Below are positions 10,291-20,485 of a stretch of 64,000 bases of DNA, piece after piece. The translations under genes and the position numbers were made by a program. The notes under the pieces are model-generated. The model saw only the letters and a program-made list of their open reading frames with translations, was not told the origin of the DNA and made no database searches. This DNA is from Cricetomys ansorgei (taxonomy: Eukaryota; Chordata; Mammalia; Rodentia; Nesomyidae). Numbering within the stretch: the stretch's first letter is position 1; the number at the start of each line of letters is the position of its first letter. The stretch covers positions 12,125,001-12,189,000 of the forward strand of contig JAMJFZ010003581.1 in assembly GCA_026225945.1 (NCBI GenBank), given 5' to 3'.

Positions 10291-10688
10291 CCAACACACT
10301 GCCCAGCTGCAATTTCACCCTGATTCATAACAAGATATACGAGCTGAAGAATATTTCATTTTCTGGATTAAATCTCCTCAAAAGACTTCTGCACTACCGC
10401 CAGAGACCATGTTGATGTTCATAGTTCCCGCTGCTGCCAGAGGCCATGTTGATGTTCCTGTGCCCTGTTGCTACTGGATGCCATGTGGATGTCCCAGATC
10501 TGTGCTGCTGCCAGAAACCACGCTGATGTCCGTGATCTGCCTCCTGGCACCGAAAACCATGGTGATGTCTGTGACGACTGCCACACAGACTGGACTTTTG
10601 TTGTTTCCATTTGTGATGGTTCTTTTTTTTGGGGGGGGGGGGAACTTGTTCTTTGTTTCTCTTTCTTTCTTTTTTTCTTCTTTCTTTC

Positions 10689-10720
<32 letters not shown>

Positions 10721-10815
10721 TGAGGTCACAGGGGTGAGAGGGAGGATCTGGGAAGACTGGGAAGTGGGTGTGATCAGGATACATTGTATGAAATTCTTAA
10801 ATGATTAATAAAAAT
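10291..10815 (+). mobile_element. rodent L1 3' UTR
   Basis: GAAGAATATTTCATTTTCTG, then several degenerate units around CCATGTTGATGT (10405-10590), a G-run and CT tract (10621-10722), and ATACATTGTATGAAATTCTT with ATTAATAAAAAT form the normal order of a rodent Lx-type 3' UTR. Only the 3' UTR is present. Confidence 0.7.
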
Positions 10816-11175
10816 ATTACGTTCAATAAAGAAATTGAGAAATCTCAAACTAATAAGTTAACGAAGGCCTTCAACAACCAATAATAAACAACACCAAAAA
10901 AGTAAATGGGAAGAGATAGTCAGAAATAAGGATTGAAATTCATGAAATTCATGAAAAAACCACAATACAAAAAAAAAAAAATCAATGAAAAAGTTGGATC
11001 TGTGAAAATGCTACTAAGATTGGCAAAACTTTATGCAAATTAACCAAAAGAAAGACAGAGAGGATCCAAAGCAAAGAAATTCGAGGCACAATGGGAGTCA
11101 TGGCAATAGACACTAAAACAATTCAGAGAATCACAAGGACATGCTTTTAATATCTGTATTCTGCCAAACCAGATG
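10816..11175 (+). mobile_element. L1 ORF2 fragment
   Basis: Text such as AAAAAGTTGGATCTGTGAAA, AGATTGGCAAAACTTTATGC and AGAATCACAAGGACATGCTT follows the stretch of L1 ORF2 upstream of the reverse transcriptase core. The reading frame is broken. Confidence 0.7.
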
Positions 11176-12425
11176 TGTATGTATACATTTTGTGAAGCTT
11201 CTAGGTTTGCATATGAGTTCTTTTGTGTCTTTACTGCTATCCCTCTCTGTATAACAGTACATTCTGTGTAACAGAATGACCTCTCATTCTCCTCCCATCA
11301 AACCTCCCTGCACCATTGCTCCCTTTAACCCTGTATACCACTGTATTCTGCTTTCCGTCCTTTGAAATGCCCCTACCCATGGCCACTTACTAATCAATCT
11401 CCTGATCTCCATGGGTATTCCTAGTCGAACACACAGATCTGTAGGTTCAAGGATAAAATCCACACATGTGAGAAAACCTGACATTTATCTTTCTGGGTCT
11501 GGATGACATCACTCAGATTGATTGTGTCCAGCTCCACCCATTTATCTGTGAATTTCATAATTTTATTCTTATTAACAGCTGTGTAAATGTACACATTTTG
11601 TTATTATTCATTATTCCTTACTCATTTATCAGTTGATGGACATCTAGACTGCTTTCATTTCCTAGCTATTGTGATTAGAGCATAAACAAACACAGATGAA
11701 CAGATATTTCTATAGAAGGGTGTAGAGTCCTGTGGGTATGTGCCAAGAATAGTATAGCTGGATTTGTGGGTGATCTGTTTCTCCCTCTATGAGGAACAAA
11801 ATTGACCTCCACAGTAGCAGTACCAGTTTGCATTCTCACCAGCAATGAGTGCTCCTCTTTCCCCACATCTATGTCATCAACTGACATTTAGTATTTGGGT
11901 CTTGACATTTCGATTAGGGTAAGATAAAACAAAGCAGTTTTAATTTGCATTTCTCTAATAGATACATTTCTATTATGTATATATATATATATATGTATGT
12001 ATAAATGTATATGTATATAATATTATACATATTAAAAAACACTTCTCAGCTGTTTGTATTTTATCTTTGAGCACTCTGCTTAGTTACACGTTCCACTTTT
12101 TAATTGCATTGCTTGTTTACTGATGTTTAGTTTTTTGGCTTCTTTGTATGTTCTAGATATAACCCTTCTGTCAGAGGTACAGCTGGTAAAGATTTCTATC
12201 TCCATTCTGTAAGCTGCCTCTTTCCTTGAACAATACTGTCCTTTGCTGAACAGCAACATTTTAGACTCCTGAGGCTCCCTTATCGATTGTTAGTCTGCAT
12301 TATCGCGGGACTGCCGAGCAAGTCCTTTCTTGTGCCAATGAGTTCACATGCATTCCTATTATATACTTTCTTCTCTATTATCTTCAGAGTATCAGGTCTT
12401 ACATTGAGGATGTAGTATAACCAAC
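11176..12425 (-). mobile_element. L1 ORF2 C-terminus and 3' UTR, degenerate
   Basis: The minus strand reads the ORF2 end (GCTGGTGAGAATGCAAACTG, GATGTCCATCAACTGATAAA) and then the 3' UTR toward 11176. ORF2 text continues right of a (TA)n tract at 11973-12010 (ACACTTCTCAGC; GCCAATGAGTTCA on the plus strand). Frames are broken throughout. It meets an oppositely oriented ORF2 fragment at 11175. Confidence 0.75.
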
Positions 12426-12572
12426 TACACATGTTCCCACTACCACAGCGAGAAGTGCTCTTGCCACCATGCCTTCCCTTTGGTTCAAGCCATGAACCAA
12501 AATAAACCTTTTCTTCCTTGAATTTCTTTTCTTGGCTATCTTGTCAACACCACAAGAAAAGTAACTAGTACA
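12425..12572 (+). mobile_element. MaLR-type LTR 3' end
   Basis: GCCACCATGCCTTCCC, CATGAACCAAAATAAACC and AAGAAAAGTAACTAGTACA form the 3' end of the rodent LTR type seen at 26405-26700. Confidence 0.55.
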
Positions 12573-12611
12573 ATAAGTATGTTAAACAATTGCCTAAGTC
12601 ATTACTTTTGG

Positions 12612-12975
12612 TGCACATATGTGTGTGTGCCATGCATGCCGGTGTGTGCGCATGTTCACATATGTGTAAGGTGCATGTGTGTGTGTGTACATGAATGTTT
12701 GTACCCATGTGTGTAGAGGCCCAGAGGTAGTATCTGGTGTCTTTCTTGATCACTTGCCATATCATGTATTGAGTCAAGGTCTCTTGCTGATTCCACTAGT
12801 CTGGTTAGTTAACTTGCTCCAAGGATCACTGTCTCTGCCTTCCTTGAGCTGGAATTACAGGCAAACTGCCATACTCATCCAAATTTTATGTGTGTTCTGA
12901 GGATCCAAATACAAGTCTTCATGCTTTCTTGGCAAATGTTTTAGCCACTGAGCCATCTTACCGTGTCTAAATCGT
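12612..12975 (-). repeat. composite rodent interspersed repeat
   Basis: A GTGTGCATG-rich head, GTATCTGGTGTCTTTCTTGA, GAGTCAAGGTCTCTTGCTGA, and an end CACTGAGCCATCTTACCG follow a common rodent repeat layout, also seen at 35325-35645. I do not name the family. Confidence 0.5.
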
Positions 12976-13133
12976 CCTAGATCATCCTCAACCAATTAAT
13001 TGGGAAATCAATCGGGAAACCAATGTTTCCCAAAACGTCACTTAAAGATGACCTCAACTTGTCAGTAGTAAGTGCAAAGTGGAGGTGGGCGACGAGACGG
13101 TTATCAGCTCCCAGAAGACCACGGTAACTTCTA

Positions 13134-13359
13134 GAGCGGTGGCTCTCAGCCTTCCCGATGCTTCTACCCTTTAATACAGTTCCTCGTGTTGTGGTGGCCC
13201 CCAACCATAAAATTATTTTCATTGCTACTTCGTAACTGTAACTCACTGCTGTTATGAATTGTAATATAAATATCTGATAGGTAGATGGTCTTAGATGATC
13301 CTTTTGAAAGGGTTGCTCAACCCCCAAAGGGGTCTGACCCACAAAGTTGAGAACTGCTG
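13134..13359 (+). mobile_element. URR1-type hAT non-autonomous transposon
   Basis: It is nearly full length: GCGGTGGCTCTCAGCCTTCC at the left end, CCATAAAATTATTTTCATTG inside, and CAAAGGGGTCTGACCC then GTTGAGAACTGCTG at the right. The ends form the terminal inverted repeats of the hAT-Charlie-derived URR1 family. No transposase is encoded. Confidence 0.9.
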
Positions 13360-13679
13360 TTTTAGGTAGATTTTACTAAAAGCAAAAACAGAAATATTCA
13401 AAGATGAGAAGAATTATTAATCCACCCCAAAGAAGAGCATTTAAAGAGAAAAGAAGATTAAGAAAGCACAGAAGATTAATAGATTCGCCTTCATTGAGGT
13501 TTACATTTAAATCACAAGACATTAAAAAAAGTCAAATACAAAATTCTAAAAGTATTTTCTACAAAATAACAAAAAGTTTATCTATTGGGTTAAAAAAACC
13601 CACAAACCTATAAGACAAATATTAATATTCCTATAGAAAAAATAAGAATCAGGAGTGACATAAATTGATGCCTAGCCCA
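13360..13679. other. unrecognised AT-rich stretch
   Basis: It contains a 69-codon open frame (13404-13613) with a basic N-terminus (RRIINPPQRRAFKEKRRLRK) and no recognisable domain. The base composition explains it. Confidence 0.4.
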
Positions 13680-14167
13680 GTGATCGGTTGCTAGAGAGGC
13701 TCCCTCCGGCAGCTAATGGGAACAGATACAGAGTCTCACAGCCAAACATTAGGTAAAGAGAGAGTCCAAATTGGAGTTCTTCATTGGAACCCTCATCCAC
13801 AGAGCTCAGGGAACCACACAGAAGAAGAGGAGAAAGGATTATAAGAACCAATCATGGAGCCTGCATGCATCTACACTAGGTCTGCTGCATACATGTTATG
13901 GTTGTTAACTTGGTGTTTTTATGGGACTCCAAACAACCTGCTCTTGGGACCATTCTCTTCCTACTGGGTTGCTGCATTCAGCCTTGATATGAGAGTTTGT
14001 TCCTAGCCTTATCGTATCTTGCTATGCCATGCATGGCTGATATCCCTTGGAGGCCTGCTCTTGAATTTGGGAGGAGGGGAAGTGGGGGAGAGGAAAGTGG
14101 GCAGAATAGAGGGAGGGGAAATGGGTTTGGATGTATTGTATGAGAGAAGAATTTAAAAAAAAAAAAA
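13680..14167 (+). mobile_element. rodent L1 3' UTR with poly(A)
   Basis: GGCAGCTAATGGGAACAGAT, TATGTTATGGTTGTTAACTT, GCCTTGATATGAGAGTTTGT and GATGTATTGTATGAGAGAAG followed by a 13-A tail match the rodent L1 3' UTR in order. The coding part is absent (5' truncation). Confidence 0.85.
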
Positions 14168-14340
14168 CAGGAATGAACTGGCTTACAAAAGGAAAAATAC
14201 AAAGGGTTGTTATATTTATGAAAATGCAAATGAAAGCAAATTAAAAAGATAATCTTGAGTACAGAGAAACGGCAGTTAGATAGACACTAACTGTAAATTA
14301 CATGAAGATATTTGAGTTTTTTGGGGGGGTTAAAAATGTT

Positions 14341-14531
14341 TTAATTTTTATTTACTTTTATTTCATGTACATTGGTGCTTTGCCTGCATGTCTATCTGTG
14401 TGAGTATGTTGGATCCTCTGGAACTGGAGTTATAGACACTTGTGAGCTACCATATGGGTGTTGGGAATCGAACCCCAATCCTCTGGAAGAGCAGCTAGGG
14501 CTCTTAACGGATAAGCCATCTCTCCAGCCTC
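14341..14531 (-). mobile_element. B2-type SINE
   Basis: The plus strand ends CCATCTCTCCAGCC, the antisense of the B2 tRNA-like head. CTCTGGAAGAGCAGC and TTGGGAATCGAACCCCAA lie inside. It is moderately diverged. Confidence 0.8.
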
Positions 14532-14810
14532 TAGAAAGATATTTGTGTTTCACACTTTAGAACCCAATAGTTGTATCTACAGTCATCTATCCCAAAGAAG
14601 TAATTGGCAAGATCAATAAAGATGCTGTAGAAAGAGATGCCGAAGAGAAATACAGTAGATAAATCATTGAAAATAGCTTCAGTATTAAACAAGATGGAAA
14701 TGATTAGTTATGATTGGGAATTATGAGGAAATTTATATATGTACATTATGACATTCTTACACATTTATATAAATTTACATAATATACCAGAAAAATTATG
14801 AAAACATTTT

Positions 14811-14818
14811 CCTTTCTC

Positions 14819-14870
<52 letters not shown>

Positions 14871-14886
14871 ACTTTCTTTCTTTTTT
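14811..14886 (+). repeat. (TTTC)n microsatellite
   Basis: A run of TTTC with one TTAC interruption, directly beside the A-rich tail end of the antisense B1 at 14887. Confidence 0.95.
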
Positions 14887-15040
14887 CACCTTTTGAGGCA
14901 GGATCTTACTGTGTAGCCCTTATAGCCCTATGTGGTCTGGGACTTACCATGTAGACTAGGGTAGCATTGACCTCACAAAGATCCACCTGCAGCTGCCTTC
15001 TGAGTCTTGGGAAGACAAGAATCAGCCACCACATCCAGTA
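14887..15040 (-). mobile_element. B1 SINE with internal insertion
   Basis: GAGGCAGGATCTTACTGTGT, CAAAGATCCACCTGCAGCTG and CAGCCACCACATCCAG are antisense B1 text. A duplicated-looking central part (TGTGGTCTGG, CATGTAGACTAGGG) makes it longer than a standard B1. Confidence 0.65.
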
Positions 15041-15349
15041 AACAAAAGCTTTATAATTGATATTGCTTCTCTTGGTTGAGTTCAAGGCAATTTTGACATT
15101 ATTTTTAGTTTTCAAAAATTTTATAGTAAACAGGTATTATTTTTATAATTAGACACTTTGGATTAAAAAAAAAAATCCTCGAATTCTACCATACTGTCCT
15201 ATAGTGAAAGTTCAAATCTGAGATTTGTCCTTCTTTTCATTCTTGACAGTGAACAGTTGAAAGTTCTCTTTCATTTTGTAAGTAGTGAGAGCCACAAGTT
15301 CTTTCTCCATTCTACCTCCTGGGATGAACAACATTTACAAGCTTGTATT

Positions 15350-15721
15350 GGTTAGTGTTTTTCTTTTCTTCTTTTTTTTTTAATCAACTTGACACAATCT
15401 AGAGTTACCTAGAAAGAGGGAACCTCAACTGAGCAATTAACTGCATTAGATTGGTCAATGAGCAAATGGTGAGGGGGCATTTTCTTGATTAATGGTTGAT
15501 GTGAGAGAGCCCAGCCACTGTGAGTTGTGTGACCTCTGGGAAGGTGGATCCGGATTGTATGAGAAAGTAAGTTGAACAAGCCATGGGTGGCAAGCCATGT
15601 AAGTGCTCCTCCATGGTCTCTGCTTCAGTTCTTGCCTCCAGGTACCTGTCTTGAGTTTCTGCTCTGGTTTCCCTTCATGATAGACTGTAAGCTGTCTGAT
15701 GAAATAAACTCTTTTCTCTCC
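15350..15721 (+). mobile_element. MaLR-type LTR
   Basis: TCAACTTGACACAATCTAGA near the start, CATTTTCTTGATTAATGG, a TCCATGGTCTCTGCTTCAG core and GATGAAATAAACTCTTTTCT at the end match the rodent MaLR LTR type repeated at 59485-59888. Confidence 0.7.
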
Positions 15722-15757
15722 AACTCTCCTTCTCTCCCCCTTTCTCTCCCCCGCCCC

Positions 15758-15758
<1 letters not shown>

Positions 15759-15784
<26 letters not shown>
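15759..15784 (+). repeat. (GT)13 microsatellite
   Basis: Perfect TG run following a CT/CCCC-rich stretch. Confidence 0.95.
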
Positions 15785-15789
<5 letters not shown>

Positions 15790-15850
15790 GCAGATTAAAC
15801 CTAGAGTTTTGTACATTCTAGGCAAGTACTCTGTAACTGAGCAATATCTA
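15785..15850 (-). mobile_element. composite SINE, left part
   Basis: CTAGGCAAGTACTCTGTAAC then TGAGCAATATC is antisense ID/B4-type text (GCTAGGCAAGTGCTCTACCACTGAGC). It is cut by the LTR at 15851 and resumes at 16181. Confidence 0.7.
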
Positions 15851-16180
15851 TGTAATAATACACTGCTGTGGCAGCTCACCAAGGACAAGGAAATATTCTC
15901 ATAGATGTAATCCCTGTCAGACCTTAGCAGAGGGATCCACCATCATGGCAGACACCATACTGGACAGTGGAACCCCAAGCATCTGAGCTCAGTTGTTTTT
16001 ATGGATTCAGAACTCCTTAGGTGTTCTACTGATAACACATGCAGATCCACAGCAATCCAACATCCCCCACATGATCCAACACTTGCAGACAATACAAAGC
16101 GCCAAGACCTAAGCAGTCCCTCATCCAACAGTGCACAAAACAATTATATTATACATAACTAAAAATAAACTTCTACAACA
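15851..16180 (-). mobile_element. unassigned solo LTR, copy 2, nested in SINE
   Basis: This is the antisense copy of the family at 8639. Its ends are read exactly because it splits a SINE: on the minus strand it runs TGTTGTAGAAGTTT to TATTATTACA, so it has TG...CA termini. The flanking hexamers TATCTA and TATCCC fit a 6 bp target duplication with two changes. It carries no coding sequence. Confidence 0.8.
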
Positions 16181-16344
16181 TATCCCTATCCTTCTTTTTA
16201 ACTTTTTATTTTAGACAGGGTCTCACTAAGTTATCTAGGCTGCTCTTGAATTCTCTCTCTAGCACAGGGAGGGCTTGAACTGAGAATCAGCTCCTGCCTC
16301 AGCCTCTCAAATAGCTGGATCATAGACCTGCACTAACAGATCAA
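16181..16344 (-). mobile_element. composite SINE, right part
   Basis: TATCCCTATCCTTCTTTTTA, then AGACAGGGTCTCACTAAGTT and CCTGCCTCAGCCTCTCAAAT continue the B4-type (ID plus B1) SINE interrupted at 15850. Confidence 0.7.
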
Positions 16345-16519
16345 ATTTATGATAGCTAAGAGATGGAAGCAATGCAAATGTCCACCTATACATGACTAAC
16401 TTCTAAAAAATAGTAGATCTACACAAGGAGCTACTACAAAACCTCGAGGAAAGAAATTTTGACACAACATGGATGAGCCTGGTGGACATTAGGCTAAATG
16501 AAATAGGACAGACAGACAG

Positions 16520-16520
<1 letters not shown>
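16345..16520 (+). mobile_element. L1 ORF2 3' fragment
   Basis: TAGCTAAGAGATGGAAGCAA, GGAAAGAAATTTTGACACAA, CATGGATGAGCCTGGTGGAC and AGGCTAAATGAAATAGG match the C-terminal part of mammalian L1 ORF2. Confidence 0.7.
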
Positions 16521-16573
<53 letters not shown>

Positions 16574-16577
16574 ACAC
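16521..16577 (+). repeat. (CA)n microsatellite
   Basis: Long CA run with one CATA interruption near the right end. Confidence 0.95.
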
Positions 16578-17204
16578 TTTAACAAGTACAGGTTGGGTTT
16601 TAAAGAAGAAAATGTTACAGAGATTTCACCTAACTTAATGTTATAATGCATTCACTTAACACTGCTAAGCTGTATGCTTTTAAAAATTTAAGATGCTAGC
16701 CTTTATGTTAGATGTGCTTTGCCATAACTTTTCAAAGAAAAGTTTCAAATAGAGATAAAGAATGTGGAAAGGAAAAACAGAAAGTGCTGTCTAATACAGG
16801 CAAGGTGGTATGTATCACACCACCAGCAGGACCTGAGAACTGGGCCACTGGGACCTTCCCTTTGATTACTGCAAGTCTTCATTTACTAAATTTGTTCCCT
16901 GCTTTATTAATTCTCTGAGATGAAGACTGTGCATATCAAGTTGTCACCAATTAATGGATACCTGAATAACATATAGAACACTCACAGGGAAATAAACTTT
17001 CTAAAGCCACAGTCTTTGGAGGACTCAATCCAGAGGTCAGCACTGTGAGGAAGTGGACCATGAATAATGTTGGGGGATTCTTTATTTTCCCGAAAAACTC
17101 CGTGTCTAGTTGGATATATGAAATGTACTTTCCTGGGAAGAAAGTTTTTTTGCCACTAGCAGATTTTCAAGGATCCCCCAAGGTTGAGAAACGTTGTTAC
17201 AGAA

Positions 17205-17345
17205 CCAGGAACTTTGGCACGCACTTGTAATTGGTTGAAAATTGAAGGTAAAAGGATAAGGAGTTCAAGGCCAACATCAGCCACATAGCAAGTTGGAGGC
17301 TAGCCTAGGCTACATGAGAGACTTTAAGAAACTCAAAACAACATA
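17205..17345 (+). mobile_element. B1-like SINE, diverged
   Basis: GGCACGCACTTGTAATTG, GGAGTTCAAGGCCAAC and CTAGCCTAGGCTACATGAG follow B1 in order, with an A-rich end. Confidence 0.55.
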
Positions 17346-18007
17346 AAACATGGTTTAAGGAAGTCTTCCTTCCATTGTACAATCCATTAAATGTCACTGG
17401 TGACCATACATTTCAGGTCTTTCTCCATTAATAATCCAGACAGAATGTTTCTGTACCCAGAATTTTGTAGATTTAACAGGTTGAGTGTGACTACCTTTCA
17501 GGGCTAGAAGTTTATGATATATACTTCCCTCCATAGAACAGATTAGAATAGATTCAGTTTTAGTTCGCTCCATAACAAATTCTTCAGTTTTCTGTCCATT
17601 CAAGATCTATCATAAATTTAATGTCTTAAATGACTCTTGTCTTATGTGGATTTGACCTGGGGTATAATTTTTCTTAAATAAACAAACAAGAGCCTTCACT
17701 CGTGGCTGTATCTCCATCTTTGATGGTTTGTTTAATGTTTACATTAGAACAGCTTTACAATATCTCAATATTGAATAGCATTACATTTTTTTTCTCAGCA
17801 GTGGCCCCAGTTAGAAATATCTGCATAGCATAACAGCCTATCACACACACATATACATCACTGAAGTCTCAAAACAGGACTCTGACCGCCAGTCAGATAC
17901 TTTAGCGTTGACTCTTCTGTTCTCTTTTCTATTCAATCTTCTGAAACACTTCTAAAGTGTTCACACATTCAACGACCTAAAAAGTATTTAAAAATATAGA
18001 TATCCCT

Positions 18008-18355
18008 TGTATTAGTTACTTTCCTCATCATTACATTAACATATCTGGCAAAAGCAACTTAAAGAAAGAAGGGTTAATTTGGGCTCGGTCGGAGAGCCCT
18101 GCCTCACCGTGGTGGGATGGCATGGTAACAGGAGCATGAGGAAGCTGATCACACTGAGTTCCTCATCAGGAGCAGAGGGGAAATGCTGGTGTACAGCTCA
18201 CTTTTTTCTATTTCATCTGGGACCTCAAAGGACAGTGCCACCCATGTTCACAGTAGGTCTTCCCTGATAGGTTGAACTTTTCTGCAAACTGCCTCACAGA
18301 CACGGCCAGAGATATGTCTCTATGGCAACTAGAAAAATTAACTATCACATTTCCC
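18008..18355 (-). mobile_element. MaLR-type LTR, antisense
   Basis: ATTAGTTACTTTCCTCAT at the left and AACTGCCTCACAGACACGGC with AGAAAAATTAACTATCAC at the right are the antisense of the LTR type starting GGTTAATCTTGTCAACTTG (compare 9655). Confidence 0.55.
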
Positions 18356-18731
18356 ATCCCCTGGCCTTCCATATCACCAAATGTTTTGATTTAAAGTAAT
18401 TTGGGGGAAAGGCTTGATCATTGAGGTTTTGTAAAGGTACACCAGAAATTCTACCCTTCAACTAGTGTTAAAAATTTTAATTTATTTAAATTATTGTGTA
18501 ATCCTCTGTTAGGTCTCATTCCCCAATTTGAAAAGCAGTGTTTGAAATAGCCTCTTTGGTGCTCTAGGGATATTCAATTGTTCTCATTAGTTTTTTTTCC
18601 TTGTTTATTTACCTATTTATTTATTTTAATACTGTCTTTCATGTACTTAAATGCATCTCCTGAAAAATTAAGGCTTGCATTTGCTTATCTCTTTTGAGAC
18701 TTAGATAAGTGCTTTTGAAGCATGTAGAATA

Positions 18732-18904
18732 CACTAGCGCTTCTCAAACTTTTCACCTCAGATGTTAGTTTAGATGAGAATTACCTGGCATCCTAGAAGT
18801 AAAAGATTCTGGTTGAGTATGACTAGATTGGGGTTCATGATCAGTGTTTCTAATGAGTTCTCAGAAGTTGATGTTATGGGTCCAAGGACCACACTTGAGT
18901 AGTG
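18732..18904 (+). mobile_element. MER5-type hAT remnant
   Basis: CGCTTCTCAAACTTT at the left, GAATTACCTGGCATCCTAGA inside and GGTCCAAGGACCACACTTGA at the right match the terminal and internal parts of MER5 (hAT-Charlie). It is a non-coding element shared by placental mammals. Confidence 0.65.
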
Positions 18905-18975
18905 AGGTGAAGATACAGCAAAGGTACCATGGATATTTTCAGGTCCATGGACCTCACTTGAGTAATGTGATGAAG
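18879..18975 (+). repeat. 63 bp tandem duplication of the MER5 end
   Basis: The 34 bases at 18879-18912 recur at 18942-18975 with a few substitutions (GGTCCAAGGACC against GGTCCATGGACC, then CACTTGAGTA in both). Confidence 0.7.
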
Positions 18976-19129
18976 AAGTTTTGGTGTAGATGTAGATTCA
19001 GGACAAAAGGCAGTTTATTCTTTGACTAATTCAATCCCAGTTCTTGGAGGCCTTAAGTTTCATATAATCTAATCTTTACCCTAGAACTGGAACATTTAAA
19101 CCTTGGAGACTTACTGCTAACTGAGCTGA

Positions 19130-19450
19130 TTCTGACTAGCTGTCTTCTGAACTCAGAGCAGTGCTGAACTCAACTGACTCTTCTGGTTTACAGATTCAAC
19201 TCACTTGCTGTTATTGCTCAAACTCTTCTTTAAGCTGCTGGTTCAAACTGACTTTCTGTTTGAAGGCTTACTGTTTCTGACTGAACTTTTCTGACTCTGA
19301 CTGATTCTGGCTGACTATTTGACTGCCTCAGATTGAACTGCTTTGCTTGGCTTCAAACTGACTCACTTTTCTTGATACTGACTCCTGCTGAACTGCCTCT
19401 GTTTCTTTGCCTCAGGCTCCTCAACTGACTCTGACTGAATTGAGAGCCTG
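19130..19450 (+). repeat. degenerate CTGACT/AACTGA-rich stretch
   Basis: CTGACT, CTGAAC and AACTGACT recur over about 300 bases without a fixed period (CTGACTGAAC, GACTCTGACTGATTCTGG). It resembles the inside of an unplaced rodent retroelement more than a clean satellite. Confidence 0.45.
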
Positions 19451-19599
19451 CTTTTTTATCACGAGAGTTGAGCATGTCCTCACCCTGACTCACTCTGCTA
19501 ACTCTTCCTCTGATTCATCAGTTTGCTTGCTTTTCACTCTTATTTATCTAAGACATCACTTCTTGTCTAACACTGACTCATTCTGAGCTCTGCTCTCTG

Positions 19600-19760
19600 C
19601 TTCCACTTGCTTCTGTCTTGTGGATTAAAGGTATGTGCTACTACTGTCTTCTGAATAGTGGGATTAAAGGTGTGTATTAACATTCTTTCTACCCTAAAGC
19701 AGCCATGCTGCTGGATTAAAAGATTAAATAAACATTCCTCTACATTTTGGCTCATCTTTT
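19600..19760. repeat. B1-like 3' fragments and LTR-like end
   Basis: GGATTAAAGGTATGTGCTAC and GGGATTAAAGGTGTGTATTA are two antisense B1-type ends about 40 bases apart, followed by GATTAAATAAACATTCC, which carries an AATAAA. Confidence 0.35.
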
Positions 19761-20204
19761 AATTATCTTCTCTTTTCTCTGGCTAGATTCCTCTGTTCTT
19801 TCTCATTGTTTTGTATAGACTCTTACAAGGTAAAGAGTACTTTGTTTCTTTCTCATTGAAAGACAGATTATTTCATATATGGGGCCCAAGATGTCAAAGA
19901 ATCCACTCCTCAACCTCAAATGGGCAGACAGGTGAAAATGAAACTTAGGAATCAAAGGAGTAAATACCCACTTGCTATGACAGTATGACCGAGTATCCCT
20001 GCTGCTATGTATCGTACTATGACAGCAACACTCAAATGTATGAAGCTGTTCATGTGTATCCATTTGTGACTCAATAAGTATCCATATTTAAAACTTTGTT
20101 TTTAAACATTGAAACTGAGTGGTGTTTGCATAAATTGCTATTTTTGCTTATGTTTATCACTGTTTTATACTGATATTGCATATTGATGAATTCATGACTT
20201 TTAC

Positions 20205-20300
20205 TAGTATATAAGCACTTTGAAGGCAATGACTGTTATACCTTGCTCATCTTTGCATCACCCCGGATACTCAGTAAATGTTTCTCCAGCAGTGACTATA
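20205..20300 (+). mobile_element. L2 3' end
   Basis: GAAGGCAATGACTGTTATAC, TTGCTCATCTTTGCATCACC and ACTCAGTAAATGTTT match the 3' end of LINE2. Confidence 0.6.
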
Positions 20301-20334
20301 TGAATTGTTAATCACATGAAAATGCTCAGTGATG

Positions 20335-20485
20335 CCACCTCAAATATCAGTGGCTTAAAATTATTAGCATTTTTTTAATGTCTCTGATGAGACTGGATGC
20401 ATTGACAAGTCAGATGGTGAGCTCCCCACAACCTGGGCATTAGGTGGCATTCTTAGCTACCAATGACCCAACCTATTTACTCTCT
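20335..20485 (-). mobile_element. MLT1-like fragment
   Basis: CACCTCAAATATCAGTGGCT and TAAAATTATTAGCA recall the antisense start of MLT1-type LTRs. It is weakly supported. Confidence 0.35.
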
